Origin: Lachnospiraceae bacterium
GTDB taxonomy: Bacteria > Bacillota > Clostridia > Lachnospirales > Lachnospiraceae
DNA: 59,976 nucleotides
Reading direction: 5' to 3'
NCBI GenBank assembly: GCA_017517305.1
Contig: JAFWZV010000025.1
Location: forward strand, 1-59,976
Below, in pieces: positions 35,342 through 44,940 of this stretch. Each line of letters starts with the position of its first letter. Position 1 is the stretch's first letter. Made by a program: the position numbers and the translations under genes. The notes beneath the pieces were generated by a model. That model saw nothing but the letters and a program-made list of their open reading frames with translations, was not told the DNA's origin and did not search any database.

Positions 35342-36440
35342 AAAAATAAGGTATCTATTAGTGTTTTTAGCTATTGTTATCTTTGTATTTACAGTAGTTA
35401 TAATATTGACTTTCAAGGGTAGAGGGAGAAGAGAACCTAAGGACGCTATAAAAGTAGGATTTGTTATGTCTGGTGGGAAGGATGAAGAAGGTTGGAATGG
35501 ACTTCATTATGAAGGGATTTATACGGCATGTGAAGAGTTGGATATAGAATTAATTATAAAGGAAAATATAAAAGAACATAGTGGTCAGTGCCAGGTTGCC
35601 ATAAGTGAACTGGCCAATGAGAATGTAGATATTATTATATTATCTAGCTATGGTTATGCCACAGAGGTTAAGGATATAGTTAAGGAGTATCCTGATATAA
35701 CATTTTATTCAGAGTCCTTTGAATGTTATGGTGATAATTTGAATTGCTATTTTGCTAGAATATATCAGGCTAGATATTTGTCAGGAATAATAGCAGGTCA
35801 TATGTCTGAATCTGGCGTGATTGGCTATGTGGCTGCTATGCCTAACAGTGAAGTGAATAGGGGAATTAATGCATTTACTTTAGGTGTAAAACGTGCAAAT
35901 CCAGATGCCAAGGTTGTGGTTGCCTGGAGCAATTCTTGGGATGATGGAGATAGGGAAAAGCAACTTGCCAAGGAGCTTATAGAGAAGGAAAATGCAGATG
36001 TATTAGCATATCATCAGAACCAACCTAATGTGATAGAGGTTGCTGAAGCTTCAGGAGTGTATTCTATAGGCTATCACGAGATCTATGAAGGGGCAAGTGA
36101 TAAATTTTTGACTACATTGGAGTTTAGGTGGGATATAACATATAAGGAGCTTTTGTCTGATTATATTCGTGGAAAATCAGATGTGATAAGTACATATTGG
36201 TTTGGGTTAGAGAAGGAAGCTATTGGATTAGCGGACGTATCTTCCGTTGTTACACAGGATATAATAGCTGATGTGGAGTCAGCAAAGAGTGAAATAGTTT
36301 CAGGAGATAAAATATTTTCTGGAATTATATATGATAATCAGGGAAAACTTCGTTGTGATGAAGACGAGATAATTAGTGACCAGGTTCTTATGAATAATAT
36401 GGACTGGTATGTAGAGGGCGTGTACATATATGAAGAATAG
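35331..36440 (+). CDS. Membrane-anchored BMP-family binding protein 2
   Basis: A 369-residue paralogue of the preceding gene, with anchor at about 7-29 and VGFVMSGGKDEEGWNGLHYEG, GYVAAMPNSEVNRGINAFTLG. Both end in DWYVEGV(K/Y)IYEE. The start ATG sits in the overlap ATGAAGAATAG with the stop of the first gene, and the next junction has the identical overlap, so the pair arose by tandem duplication of a gene together with its junction. Sequence divergence in the ligand region (QNQPNVIEVAEASGVYSIGY against CDSVAPLDVAEEKGVWSIGY) suggests different ligands or a heterodimer. Confidence 0.8.
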   Translation: MKNRKIRYLLVFLAIVIFVFTVVIILTFKGRGRREPKDAIKVGFVMSGGKDEEGWNGLHYEGIYTACEELDIELIIKENIKEHSGQCQVAISELANENVDIIILSSYGYATEVKDIVKEYPDITFYSESFECYGDNLNCYFARIYQARYLSGIIAGHMSESGVIGYVAAMPNSEVNRGINAFTLGVKRANPDAKVVVAWSNSWDDGDREKQLAKELIEKENADVLAYHQNQPNVIEVAEASGVYSIGYHEIYEGASDKFLTTLEFRWDITYKELLSDYIRGKSDVISTYWFGLEKEAIGLADVSSVVTQDIIADVESAKSEIVSGDKIFSGIIYDNQGKLRCDEDEIISDQVLMNNMDWYVEGVYIYEE

Positions 36441-38973
36441 AAAAAAATTTGTAAATTTAAGAACGGTATTAAGTATGGTTGCACTGCTTGGAGTAATGAT
36501 TGTGGTTGGAAGCTTGCTTGGTATGAAGTTAAATCAGATTCTTATAGAACATATGGAAAAGCAGGTGACAGAGCAATCCAAGCTTTTGTCAGAGCAGATT
36601 GAGCAGGTTATAGAAATTCAGTTTGTGCAGCTTGGCAATATAGCCAGTGCGGTGGAGAAAAATGAGAATAACCCAGAAGCTGTTCTTCAGACTGTCATGC
36701 AGGAACGTGAAGGGGTTTCTGTAGGAGTACTTAAGCTAGACGGCAGTGTGCTTGTTGGAAAACCTTTAGATATTACAAAATATGATGGAGTAAAAAGCTC
36801 ATTTAGAGGAGAGGAAGCTGTATCGTATGTTGCTGGTGAAGGTATGACATTTTCTGTTCCTGTATATCGTGGTGAAAATATAAAATATGTTTTGTACAAA
36901 AAATATGATGAAGAAATTTTGGCTGATACCTTTGGCAGGGATTGTTATGATGGAGAAGGTCAGGTGCTTTGGGCTAACAAGAACTTTGAGGTTGTAATAC
37001 CTTTTGTGGATTCATCCTACAGTGGTGATTTTCTTCAACAGCCAGAGTTGCAGGAAGGATTTAAAACCATAAAGGATAAGATGGAGCTCTCTACAGCTGC
37101 CAGCACATTTGTGAAGTGCGATAAGGGAAGATATTTTGTATTTGTGTCTGAGGTGGAAAACTATGGTGTATATACAGTGGGAATAATACCAGAGAATGCG
37201 CTGTCGGATGGAATAACATATATTACAACACTTGTTTTGTGGGTATTTGGACTCTTGCTTGTACTGTTTGTTATAATAACAGTGTATATGTTTATAGCTG
37301 CTGAAAAAGCTAAGGAAAGTGACGAGCTTAGAGAAGCTAAGGAAGAGGCTGAGAATGCCAACAAGGCTAAAAGTCAGTTCTTAGCCAATATGTCTCATGA
37401 GATAAGAACACCTATCCATGGAATTATGGGTATGAACGAGATGGTGCTCAGAGAGGCGCAGGATGAAAATGTTCGTGGATATGCGAAAAATATAAAGCAT
37501 GCTAGTGAAAATCTTCTTGAAATTATCAATGGAATACTAGATTTCTCTAAGATAGAGGCCGGTAGAATTGAGATAGAAGAGGGCGCTTACTTGGTGAGAG
37601 GCTTACTTAATGATGTGGTAAATATGGTTGCGCCTATCGCTAGTAAAAAAGGCCTGGAATTTGAGGTAAATGTAGACGAGAATCTTCCAGCTGAACTATA
37701 TGGTGATGTTGGTAAAATCAGACAGGTTATGGTTAATCTTCTCAATAATGCAGTGAAATATACTAATGAGGGAAAGGTTACACTTACCGTTAGAGGACAT
37801 CTGGTGAATGATAATATTAATCTTAAGATAAAGATAAAAGATACTGGAATTGGTATCAAAGAGGAAAATATAGAAAAGCTTTTTGCTGATTTTGAAAGAG
37901 TTGATACTGAGAAGAATAAAGATATAGAAGGAACTGGACTTGGTCTTGCAATAGTGAATAGACTGATTCAGTATATGGGTGGAAGGATAAAGGTAACAAG
38001 CGAATATGGAAAAGGCTCTACATTTTCAGTTTGCGTGCCTCAGAAGATAATTGACAGAAGGGCTATAGGAGATTATAAGATGGCTTTAGAGGCTGTTGAA
38101 ATTTCTGAGGAAGGAATCCGTACAGCAGGCTTTGTTGCACCGACAGCTAAGATTCTTGTGGTAGATGACCATGAGATGAACCTATTGGTTTTAAAAAATC
38201 TTCTTAAGGAAAGCAAGGCTCAGGTTACTACCTGTGGTAGTGGTAAGGAATGTATAGAGCTGATGATTAAGAATTCCTATGATGTGGTGTTCTTAGATCA
38301 CATGATGCCTGAGATGGATGGTATAGAAACCTTAGAGCAGCTAATTAAGAAAAATCTTAAGAAGGATAGCAAGATAGTTGCTCTTACTGCCAATGCAATA
38401 GTTGGTGTTAAGGAAATGTATCTATCAAAGGGTTTTGATGATTATTTAAGTAAGCCTATAGATACTAGAAATCTTGAGAAGCTCCTGCTTAGATTTATTC
38501 CGGAATCAAAGCTTAAGGAGATGGATGCTCCTAAGCTTGTGAATAATAACAAGAAAGAATCTATATCAGATGGAACTGATATAATACAGGGAAAGAATGG
38601 GGCAGAACAAAGTATGAGCTATATTAATCAGTCCATAGGACTAAAGTACAGTTCAGAAAGCAAGGAAATGTACAAATCATTCCTACAGATTTACTGCGAT
38701 TTTGCCCAGGATAAAATAGAAAAGCTTACAAATACATATGAGTGTAAACAGTGGCAGGACTATGTTACTTATGTGCACTCTGTAAAATCCACATCTCTTA
38801 ATATAGGTGGAGAAAAGCTCTCTAAATTGGCAGCAGATATAGAGGAACAGGGTATGAAATATCTTGATGGAGATGAGTCTAAATTAGATTATCTTCTAAA
38901 CTCTCATGATGAACTAATGGAATTATATCAAGCAACCTATGAAGAGGCATTGGAATTAATCAAAATTATGTAA
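36430..38973 (+). CDS. Hybrid sensor histidine kinase (HK-REC-Hpt)
   Basis: An 847-residue membrane kinase. It has a first helix (about 11-31), an extracytoplasmic domain of about 220 residues, a second helix (about 258-285), a short coiled coil, HisKA with phospho-His in NMSHEIRTPIHG, HATPase_c (VNLLNNAVKYTNEG, DTGIGI, GTGLGLAIV), a receiver (VVDDHEMN, FLDHMMPEMD) and a C-terminal Hpt with VHSVKSTSLNIG. All phosphorelay stations are present. It is coupled by an 11-base overlap to the second BMP gene, so the binding proteins likely feed the sensor domain. The output regulator is not certain; the HD-GYP receiver protein is next. Confidence 0.88.
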   Translation: MKNRKKFVNLRTVLSMVALLGVMIVVGSLLGMKLNQILIEHMEKQVTEQSKLLSEQIEQVIEIQFVQLGNIASAVEKNENNPEAVLQTVMQEREGVSVGVLKLDGSVLVGKPLDITKYDGVKSSFRGEEAVSYVAGEGMTFSVPVYRGENIKYVLYKKYDEEILADTFGRDCYDGEGQVLWANKNFEVVIPFVDSSYSGDFLQQPELQEGFKTIKDKMELSTAASTFVKCDKGRYFVFVSEVENYGVYTVGIIPENALSDGITYITTLVLWVFGLLLVLFVIITVYMFIAAEKAKESDELREAKEEAENANKAKSQFLANMSHEIRTPIHGIMGMNEMVLREAQDENVRGYAKNIKHASENLLEIINGILDFSKIEAGRIEIEEGAYLVRGLLNDVVNMVAPIASKKGLEFEVNVDENLPAELYGDVGKIRQVMVNLLNNAVKYTNEGKVTLTVRGHLVNDNINLKIKIKDTGIGIKEENIEKLFADFERVDTEKNKDIEGTGLGLAIVNRLIQYMGGRIKVTSEYGKGSTFSVCVPQKIIDRRAIGDYKMALEAVEISEEGIRTAGFVAPTAKILVVDDHEMNLLVLKNLLKESKAQVTTCGSGKECIELMIKNSYDVVFLDHMMPEMDGIETLEQLIKKNLKKDSKIVALTANAIVGVKEMYLSKGFDDYLSKPIDTRNLEKLLLRFIPESKLKEMDAPKLVNNNKKESISDGTDIIQGKNGAEQSMSYINQSIGLKYSSESKEMYKSFLQIYCDFAQDKIEKLTNTYECKQWQDYVTYVHSVKSTSLNIGGEKLSKLAADIEEQGMKYLDGDESKLDYLLNSHDELMELYQATYEEALELIKIM

Positions 38974-39030
38974 TTAAATAGGACTCAAAAAGAAAAAACT
39001 TGCATAGCGATGTGTAAAAAGGAAGTACTT

Positions 39031-40164
39031 ATGAAAAATGTAAATAAGAAAATGTATATGTTAACAGTGATAATAGCAGTGGTAACCTTGTTTGCTACGG
39101 GTAAAAATCTGCTTATATCAGCAGGTGTGTCGGTGCTACTTGTGGTGTGTTTTTGTGTAACCTACGCTAAGACTAACGAGTCGGTTCGTCTGGAGCAGGA
39201 AACCAATGAAAAGGTTGAGGATATGAACAGTAAGATAATCCAAGCATTGGCAAGGACTATAGATGCTAAGGATAGATATACCAATGGTCACTCCCTTCGT
39301 GTGGCGGAGTATTCCAAGGAGATAGCAAGAAGAATGGGTAAATCTGTTAAGGAACAGGATATCATATATTACGCAGGACTGCTTCATGATGTTGGCAAGA
39401 TTAGAATTCCGGTAGAGGTAATCAATAATCCGGGAAAACTTAGCGATGAGGAATTTGAGCAGATTAAGATTCATCCTGTAACCAGCTACCATATACTAAA
39501 GGATATATTTGATGACCCTAACATAAAGAATGGAGCAAAATTTCATCATGAGAGATATGATGGAACCGGATATCCGAATGGATTAAAGGGTGAAAATATA
39601 CCGGAGGTGGCCAGAATAATCGGTGTGGCAGACTCTTATGATGCTATGGCTAGTAACAGAAGTTATAGAAAATATTTGCCACAGTCAGTAATAAGAAATG
39701 AAATCAAAACTGGTAAGGGTACTCAGTTTGATCCGGTAATTGCAGACATAATGCTTGAGATGATAGATGAGGATGAGGGTTATACATTAAGAGAAGTGAA
39801 AAGTTTACAGAAAAAGATACTTATAGTAGATGATGAGCAAATGAATATTAAGATGGTAGAGGTTATTCTTAAGGATACACCTATGTATCAGGTTGTGGGA
39901 GCTACCAGTGGTATGGAAGCCCTTAAGATGCTAGATGCTCACGAAATAGACTTGATACTTCTTGATGTGAAGATGCCAGAGATGGATGGATTTGCTACTA
40001 TGGAGCTTATAAGACAAAAATATAATATGCCTATAGTGCTGATGACAGGTGACAGAAATATAGAAACTATCGAACGAGCAACAAAGCTAGGGGTTGATGA
40101 TTATTTGACTAAACCATTCCTACCACTGGCACTAAAGGAGATAATACATAGTACATTAAATTAA
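39031..40164 (+). CDS. HD-GYP c-di-GMP phosphodiesterase with C-terminal receiver
   Basis: A 377-residue protein with two short membrane helices (about 8-45), an HD-GYP domain (LLHDVGKIRIP, GTGYPNGLKG) that should hydrolyse c-di-GMP, and a C-terminal receiver domain (VDDEQMN, LLDVKMPEMD, LTKPFLP). The order HD-GYP then REC is reversed from the common RpfG type. It lies 57 bases after the hybrid kinase and is probably its phosphorylation target. The start at 39031 follows AAGGAAG. A terminator follows the gene. Confidence 0.87.
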   Translation: MKNVNKKMYMLTVIIAVVTLFATGKNLLISAGVSVLLVVCFCVTYAKTNESVRLEQETNEKVEDMNSKIIQALARTIDAKDRYTNGHSLRVAEYSKEIARRMGKSVKEQDIIYYAGLLHDVGKIRIPVEVINNPGKLSDEEFEQIKIHPVTSYHILKDIFDDPNIKNGAKFHHERYDGTGYPNGLKGENIPEVARIIGVADSYDAMASNRSYRKYLPQSVIRNEIKTGKGTQFDPVIADIMLEMIDEDEGYTLREVKSLQKKILIVDDEQMNIKMVEVILKDTPMYQVVGATSGMEALKMLDAHEIDLILLDVKMPEMDGFATMELIRQKYNMPIVLMTGDRNIETIERATKLGVDDYLTKPFLPLALKEIIHSTLN

Positions 40165-40189
40165 ATATAATGTGTGTTAATATATAGTT

Positions 40190-40217
40190 CGCCTTGCTGT
40201 ATGCAGGGCGGATTTTT
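40190..40217 (+). terminator. Intrinsic terminator
   Basis: CGCCTTGC (40190-40197) pairs with GCAGGGCG (40203-40210), followed by a six-T run. Confidence 0.85.
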
Positions 40218-40251
40218 TGTGCATATAATTAAACAGGTGAATGCATTTTTA

Positions 40252-40311
40252 TACGCAAAAAGTGTCAAAATATACGCAAAAAAATATGTCTGCAAAAATA
40301 TGTGTTATATT
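40252..40311 (+). promoter_or_regulatory. TACGCAA direct-repeat promoter C
   Basis: TACGCAAAA at 40252 and 40273 (21 bp apart); TGT-TATATT with the -10 at 40306-40311, 33 bp after the second box. It should drive 40349 and the MBG surface protein. Confidence 0.75.
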
Positions 40312-40348
40312 GCATTCGAAGCAAAACATAAAAACGGAGGAAATATAT

Positions 40349-40885
40349 ATGAGTTTTTCTTTTGGACTAAGAGATTTGGCGGATCCGATGAAGAGACTTG
40401 TTATGGGTGCTCTATTACTTGCTTTAGGTATATTCTGCCAGATAGGAAAGGATTGGTATCAGGGAGTTGATAGATCCACTTGTACGGAAGTTGAGGCAAC
40501 CTTTGATGACTGTAAGTATCGTTCTATAGATGGAGCAGTAGATGCAAATAGCATATATCTTACCTTTGAGGATTATAGCCGAGATGTTGATATTCACTCT
40601 AGCTGTGCAGACGACGAGCTTACGCAACGATTGATGGAACTAAAATCTGGTGCCAAGATGAAACTTTTGGTCCATGAAAAAACCAATCTGGCATATGAGA
40701 TTAAGGTGAATGGTGAAACCTGGCTAGACTTTGATGAGGCCAGAAGCGAGATAAAGAAAAATAACAATGTTATTACTATAGTCGGTTATGTAATGCTTGG
40801 AATTGGTGCAATATTTGCTGTGTCGGGGATTGTGCCTATGTTTTTTGGTAAGAGACGTGAACGAGACGAGGATTTTAGTGAGTAG
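40349..40885 (+). CDS. Two-helix membrane protein, DUF3592-like
   Basis: A 178-residue protein with a helix near residues 17-35, an extracytoplasmic domain of about 90 residues (VEATFDDCKYRSIDGAVDAN, then DDELTQRLMELKSGAKMKLLVH) and a second helix at about 143-165. The layout resembles DUF3592 proteins, whose function is unknown. The start at 40349 follows GGAGG. It is the first gene after promoter C and 70 bases ahead of the surface protein gene, so it may assist that protein's export or anchoring; this is inference. Confidence 0.65.
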   Translation: MSFSFGLRDLADPMKRLVMGALLLALGIFCQIGKDWYQGVDRSTCTEVEATFDDCKYRSIDGAVDANSIYLTFEDYSRDVDIHSSCADDELTQRLMELKSGAKMKLLVHEKTNLAYEIKVNGETWLDFDEARSEIKKNNNVITIVGYVMLGIGAIFAVSGIVPMFFGKRRERDEDFSE

Positions 40886-40955
40886 GAATGTTTTTTATAG
40901 ATTATAAAGTTATAAAGTAAATGGTTGATATGAATTATCAGAGGAGGAAAGAATA

Positions 40956-43900
40956 GTGAAAAATAACTTATTGAGAGGAAAATTAAAACGAATGACCGCT
41001 TTTGTTATAGTGTTGATCATGTTGTGGAGTATGTTGGATACATCCATGCTGACAGCTTACGCGTCAGGGGGGGATAATACTTCTTATGAGCAACATAAGT
41101 CGCACTTTACAGAGTTTGGAGATGAGGAAGAAGGTAATGCTACTAATTCTTTCTTGAATAATGGTATTAAAACCATTGGTGTGGGGAGAACCTTTATTTT
41201 AAATGCTAGTAATGCTGAAAAATACAGAAAGTTATATTATACTGTAGAGGAAAAAAATTTTGATATATATTTATATTACAAATGTGGTACTTGTAACAAA
41301 CGGTTTTCATATGGGGATGGTGACGCTGATCATGGATTTACAATTGATAGTTTTTCTTATAAGGTAAACAATAGTGGAACTCCAACAGTTGAGATGAATT
41401 TTACAATTACCGCTAAAGGATGTAGTGGACATACTAAAACAGAACAATTTACAAGAACGGCGCCAGTAGCTTGTTATAAGGAAGGATTTACAAACTATTC
41501 GCTTACACTAGATACTACTGGAGTGGGTAAGACTACTATATGTAGTGTATATTGTCAAGCGGGCTGCCCTAATCTTCCTCATACAGGAAATGCAACTTGT
41601 ATTGCACCAGCAAAATGTACAAGATGTAACCAGCAATATAGCGTAGATCATAACTTTGATACTAGTATATTTGTGAATGCTCCTGGAGAAAATAAGCATT
41701 ATCATCCTTGCACCCAAGAGGGTTGTACAGCTCGTTCGACTGTACGTGATTGTTATACTCATTATAGTGCTACTTGTATGTATCCAGCAAAATGTAATAG
41801 TTGTTTTGCAATACTGGAAGAGAAAAATCCAAACAATCATAATTATCAGTTGGTATATTCAAGCGCAGAAAATGATAATAAAATTACCGAGAGTTGTGGG
41901 TTGGGATGTGGACATACAAGTACAGCCACCCTTCAAATAAAAGCAGATCAAGATTTGGTTTATACAGGAGAACCAATTACTCCTATGGAAATGGTTTATG
42001 ATAGTAATTGGGTAGGAGGGCAAAATCAACCGGATGCTAACTGTTACAGCAATAATGTGGAGCCAGGTGAAGCTACTTGTACTTTTACATATGGAAATGC
42101 AACTATTGTAAAGACATTTACCATAGAAAAAGGAAATTATGTTGTTGATAACCCTATCCAAAATATGACCTATGATGGAGAACCACATGGTATCATAGTT
42201 GATGCTCCAGAGGGTTCCACAATTAAGTTTATGGATCAGGATGGTAATTATACATTGGATGAAAGTCCTAAGTATAGTGAGTGTGGAAGCTATGACATTT
42301 CATATCAGTTTAGTAATAGTAGGTATAATACTGCTGAAGTGACTAAAACACTTATTATTAATCAGAGACCGTTGGTTGTTACCCCTGATAGTGGACAGAG
42401 TATAATCTATGGTGGTGAGGTGCCAGAGCTTACATATAGCTATAGTAATGTAGCTGGAACTGAAATTCCTGGATTTTCAGGTGCGTTAAGTATCAGTGGT
42501 ACAGATGCAGGGCAGCATACTATTACACTTGGTACTTTGGCTCTAAAGGATAATGGTGATTTCAAGGCTAGTAACTACTCCTTGGAGTTAAACTCCACTC
42601 CAGTTTCTTTTGAAATCGGAAAAGCATCTGGCAAGATAGCCATTCCTGAAAATCAGACTGTTACTTATGATGGTGAAATAGTAACAGCGGGGTTATTTAC
42701 TGGAGATGTGAAATATTTATATGAAGGCGACGGAGAAGTCTTAGTAAAATGGTATGCAGATAATAATGGTGAATGTGGAGAAGCACTTTCTGAGGCTCCT
42801 TGTAATGTAGGAGTGTATTGGCTTGGAGTTTCGGCAACAGATGGAACAAACTATAATGCAGTGAAAGAAATAGTTGAAAAGTTTTCTATAAGCCCTCTAG
42901 TCATAAGTGATGCTACAGTAAATGTTACTATTCCTAATCAAACTTATACTGGTGAAGAGCTTAAACCAGAAGTTGTAGTTTCTCATAATGGAAAGCAGTT
43001 AACATTGGGACTTGATTACACTGTAGGTTATGAGGACAATGTTGAAGCAGGTCAAGCAACTGTGACTATTTCGGGAATGGGCAACTTTAATGGAGAAACA
43101 ACAGCTAATTTTACAATCGAAAAAGCTGATGCAACTATTACAGTAGATACAACCTCTTATGCCAAGACTTTTGGAGATGATGATTTTAATCTTGGAGTAA
43201 CAGACAGTAATTCAGAAGCAGAAGTTATATATACTTCAAGTGATGAGAAGGTGGCTGCTATATCAGGAAATGGTACTGTAACCATAAAGGGAGCAGGTAC
43301 AGCAACAATTACTTTGTCACTCACGGAAAGCGACAATTATAATGAAGCAGTAAGTAAAGAAGTAGAGGTATCTGTAGGTAAGAGTCAGTCTCCTACTTTG
43401 GCAGAAGAATTTAAAACTTATGTGTACGCAGAAAAGAAGATGGGTGAGAGCGTTTTCGTTGCAGGGCTTCCGGAAGATTGTGGAGCTGTAAACTATTATT
43501 TACTTGGTGTGGATGACGAAGAAAAGATGCTTGAAAATGTATCAGTAGATGCTGATGGCAAGATTACCTATGATGTAATGAATCTGGATGCTTATATGGA
43601 AGGAGCAAAAGCCACTATAACAGTTAGAGTTGAAATGGGTAATTACCAGGACGCAATCTATAAGCTGACTGTAAATAGAACTGATAAGCTGGTACAGGAT
43701 ATTAGTGCAGAGAATATTTCCTTAACCTATGGTGATGATGGAGATACCATTTCTGTTGTGGGAGCAAAAACTGAACTTACATATACAGTAGAGGAAGATT
43801 CAAATGACAATGGAGATGTTGTTGCTGTAGATGAAAATGGTAATCTTAGTATAGTAAATGCAGGAACAGCAAAGGTAAGAGTTATAGCCAAAGATTCTGA

Positions 43901-44876
43901 TGTTTACGCAGAGGCAGAATGTCAGGTTATAGTAACTGTTAATCCTGCAAAAGTTACTATCACAGCAGAAAACTATGTAGTAAAAGAAAAGGATGTACTT
44001 CCAAGCTTTGAGTATAAGGTTGAAGGACTTGTGAATGGGGATGCGCTCAAGACTAAAGTAAATATAGAAAGCGCAGCTAAGGATACTAACACACCAGGAA
44101 AGTATGACATTATCCTATCAGGACCAGAATGTGAAGGAAATTATACATACACTTATGTAAAGGGAACACTGGAAATATTAGCAGAGGATGAGGCACCATT
44201 TATCATGGGTGATGATGGTAATATGGGCTGGGATGCTATTAGTGATGAAATCCTTGAAGCTGAAAATGGTGCTGAAGTAGTAGTTGATATGAATGGCGCT
44301 ACAGTTGTTCCAGGAGATATTTTGGAAATAGCAAGAGAAAAGGACATTACTATAACCCTCCAACTTGATAATGGATTAACTTGGACTATCGATGGTAGTA
44401 CAATAACAGGAGGGGAGATAGGTAATATTGACTTTGGAACAACCTTTGGAGCAGAGGATAAGCCTCTTAACAATATTCCTGTAGATGTTATTAATAAGGT
44501 TACAGGTGAGAAGAGTACCATAGAGGTTAATCTGGCATATTCAGGAAACTTTGGCTTTACAGCAGTACTTACAGCTAACCTTAACGGTAGTAATGCAGGA
44601 TACTATGCAAATCTGTTTTATTACAATCCTACAACTAAAGCATTAGAATTTGTGTGTGCGGATGTGATAGCCAAAGACGGCACTGCCAAGCTTACATTTA
44701 ATCATGCATCAGATTATGTGATTGTAATAGATGATGAGGATTTGAGTAAGGCAAATAATAAGGTTGATTCTAGTGCGACAACAGGAGATAATGCTCCTCT
44801 TATGGCAGTTGTGCTTATGTTAATGATAAGTGCAGCAGGATTTGTTGTTGTAAATAGAAAGAAAAGAAATGCATAG
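40956..44876 (+). CDS. MBG-repeat surface protein with Cys-rich head and C-terminal anchor
   Basis: A 1306-residue exported protein. The GTG start follows GAGGAGG, and the signal peptide runs to about residue 40 (TAYAS). Residues 90-330 form a Cys/His-rich head with repeated C..C pairs (KCGTCNKRF, PAKCTRCNQQY, PAKCNSCFAI), probably zinc-binding. Then come Ig-like and MBG-type beta domains (YTGEELKPEVVV, YGGEVPELTYSYS, VKEKDVLPSFEYKV, DTTSYAKTFGDDDF). The tail is TTGDNAPLMAVVLMLMISAA plus RKKR, a membrane anchor preceded by SATTG in place of LPXTG, so sortase anchoring is only possible. It likely sits on the cell surface and may bind polymers. Confidence 0.82.
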   Translation: MKNNLLRGKLKRMTAFVIVLIMLWSMLDTSMLTAYASGGDNTSYEQHKSHFTEFGDEEEGNATNSFLNNGIKTIGVGRTFILNASNAEKYRKLYYTVEEKNFDIYLYYKCGTCNKRFSYGDGDADHGFTIDSFSYKVNNSGTPTVEMNFTITAKGCSGHTKTEQFTRTAPVACYKEGFTNYSLTLDTTGVGKTTICSVYCQAGCPNLPHTGNATCIAPAKCTRCNQQYSVDHNFDTSIFVNAPGENKHYHPCTQEGCTARSTVRDCYTHYSATCMYPAKCNSCFAILEEKNPNNHNYQLVYSSAENDNKITESCGLGCGHTSTATLQIKADQDLVYTGEPITPMEMVYDSNWVGGQNQPDANCYSNNVEPGEATCTFTYGNATIVKTFTIEKGNYVVDNPIQNMTYDGEPHGIIVDAPEGSTIKFMDQDGNYTLDESPKYSECGSYDISYQFSNSRYNTAEVTKTLIINQRPLVVTPDSGQSIIYGGEVPELTYSYSNVAGTEIPGFSGALSISGTDAGQHTITLGTLALKDNGDFKASNYSLELNSTPVSFEIGKASGKIAIPENQTVTYDGEIVTAGLFTGDVKYLYEGDGEVLVKWYADNNGECGEALSEAPCNVGVYWLGVSATDGTNYNAVKEIVEKFSISPLVISDATVNVTIPNQTYTGEELKPEVVVSHNGKQLTLGLDYTVGYEDNVEAGQATVTISGMGNFNGETTANFTIEKADATITVDTTSYAKTFGDDDFNLGVTDSNSEAEVIYTSSDEKVAAISGNGTVTIKGAGTATITLSLTESDNYNEAVSKEVEVSVGKSQSPTLAEEFKTYVYAEKKMGESVFVAGLPEDCGAVNYYLLGVDDEEKMLENVSVDADGKITYDVMNLDAYMEGAKATITVRVEMGNYQDAIYKLTVNRTDKLVQDISAENISLTYGDDGDTISVVGAKTELTYTVEEDSNDNGDVVAVDENGNLSIVNAGTAKVRVIAKDSDVYAEAECQVIVTVNPAKVTITAENYVVKEKDVLPSFEYKVEGLVNGDALKTKVNIESAAKDTNTPGKYDIILSGPECEGNYTYTYVKGTLEILAEDEAPFIMGDDGNMGWDAISDEILEAENGAEVVVDMNGATVVPGDILEIAREKDITITLQLDNGLTWTIDGSTITGGEIGNIDFGTTFGAEDKPLNNIPVDVINKVTGEKSTIEVNLAYSGNFGFTAVLTANLNGSNAGYYANLFYYNPTTKALEFVCADVIAKDGTAKLTFNHASDYVIVIDDEDLSKANNKVDSSATTGDNAPLMAVVLMLMISAAGFVVVNRKKRNA

Positions 44877-44883
44877 ATAATAT

Positions 44884-44922
44884 AAAAAAGAACTCTTCAG
44901 TATAGCTGGAGAGTTCTTTTTT
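44884..44922. terminator. Bidirectional terminator
   Basis: AAAAAAGAACTCTTCAG (44884-44900) and CTGGAGAGTTCTTTTTT (44906-44922) form a long stem with A and T runs at both ends, serving the surface-protein gene and the converging LytTR gene. Confidence 0.9.
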
Positions 44923-44940
44923 TATTTAGGTGTTGTTATA

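Noticed and set aside
34244-36440. Nucleoside ABC transporter operon
   Set aside because: No permease or ATPase gene follows the BMP proteins; a hybrid kinase does.
44760-44876. LPXTG sortase signal in the MBG surface protein
   Set aside because: The residues before the hydrophobic tail are SATTGD, lacking Leu-Pro; only the tail and RKKR fit, so a canonical signal is not claimed.
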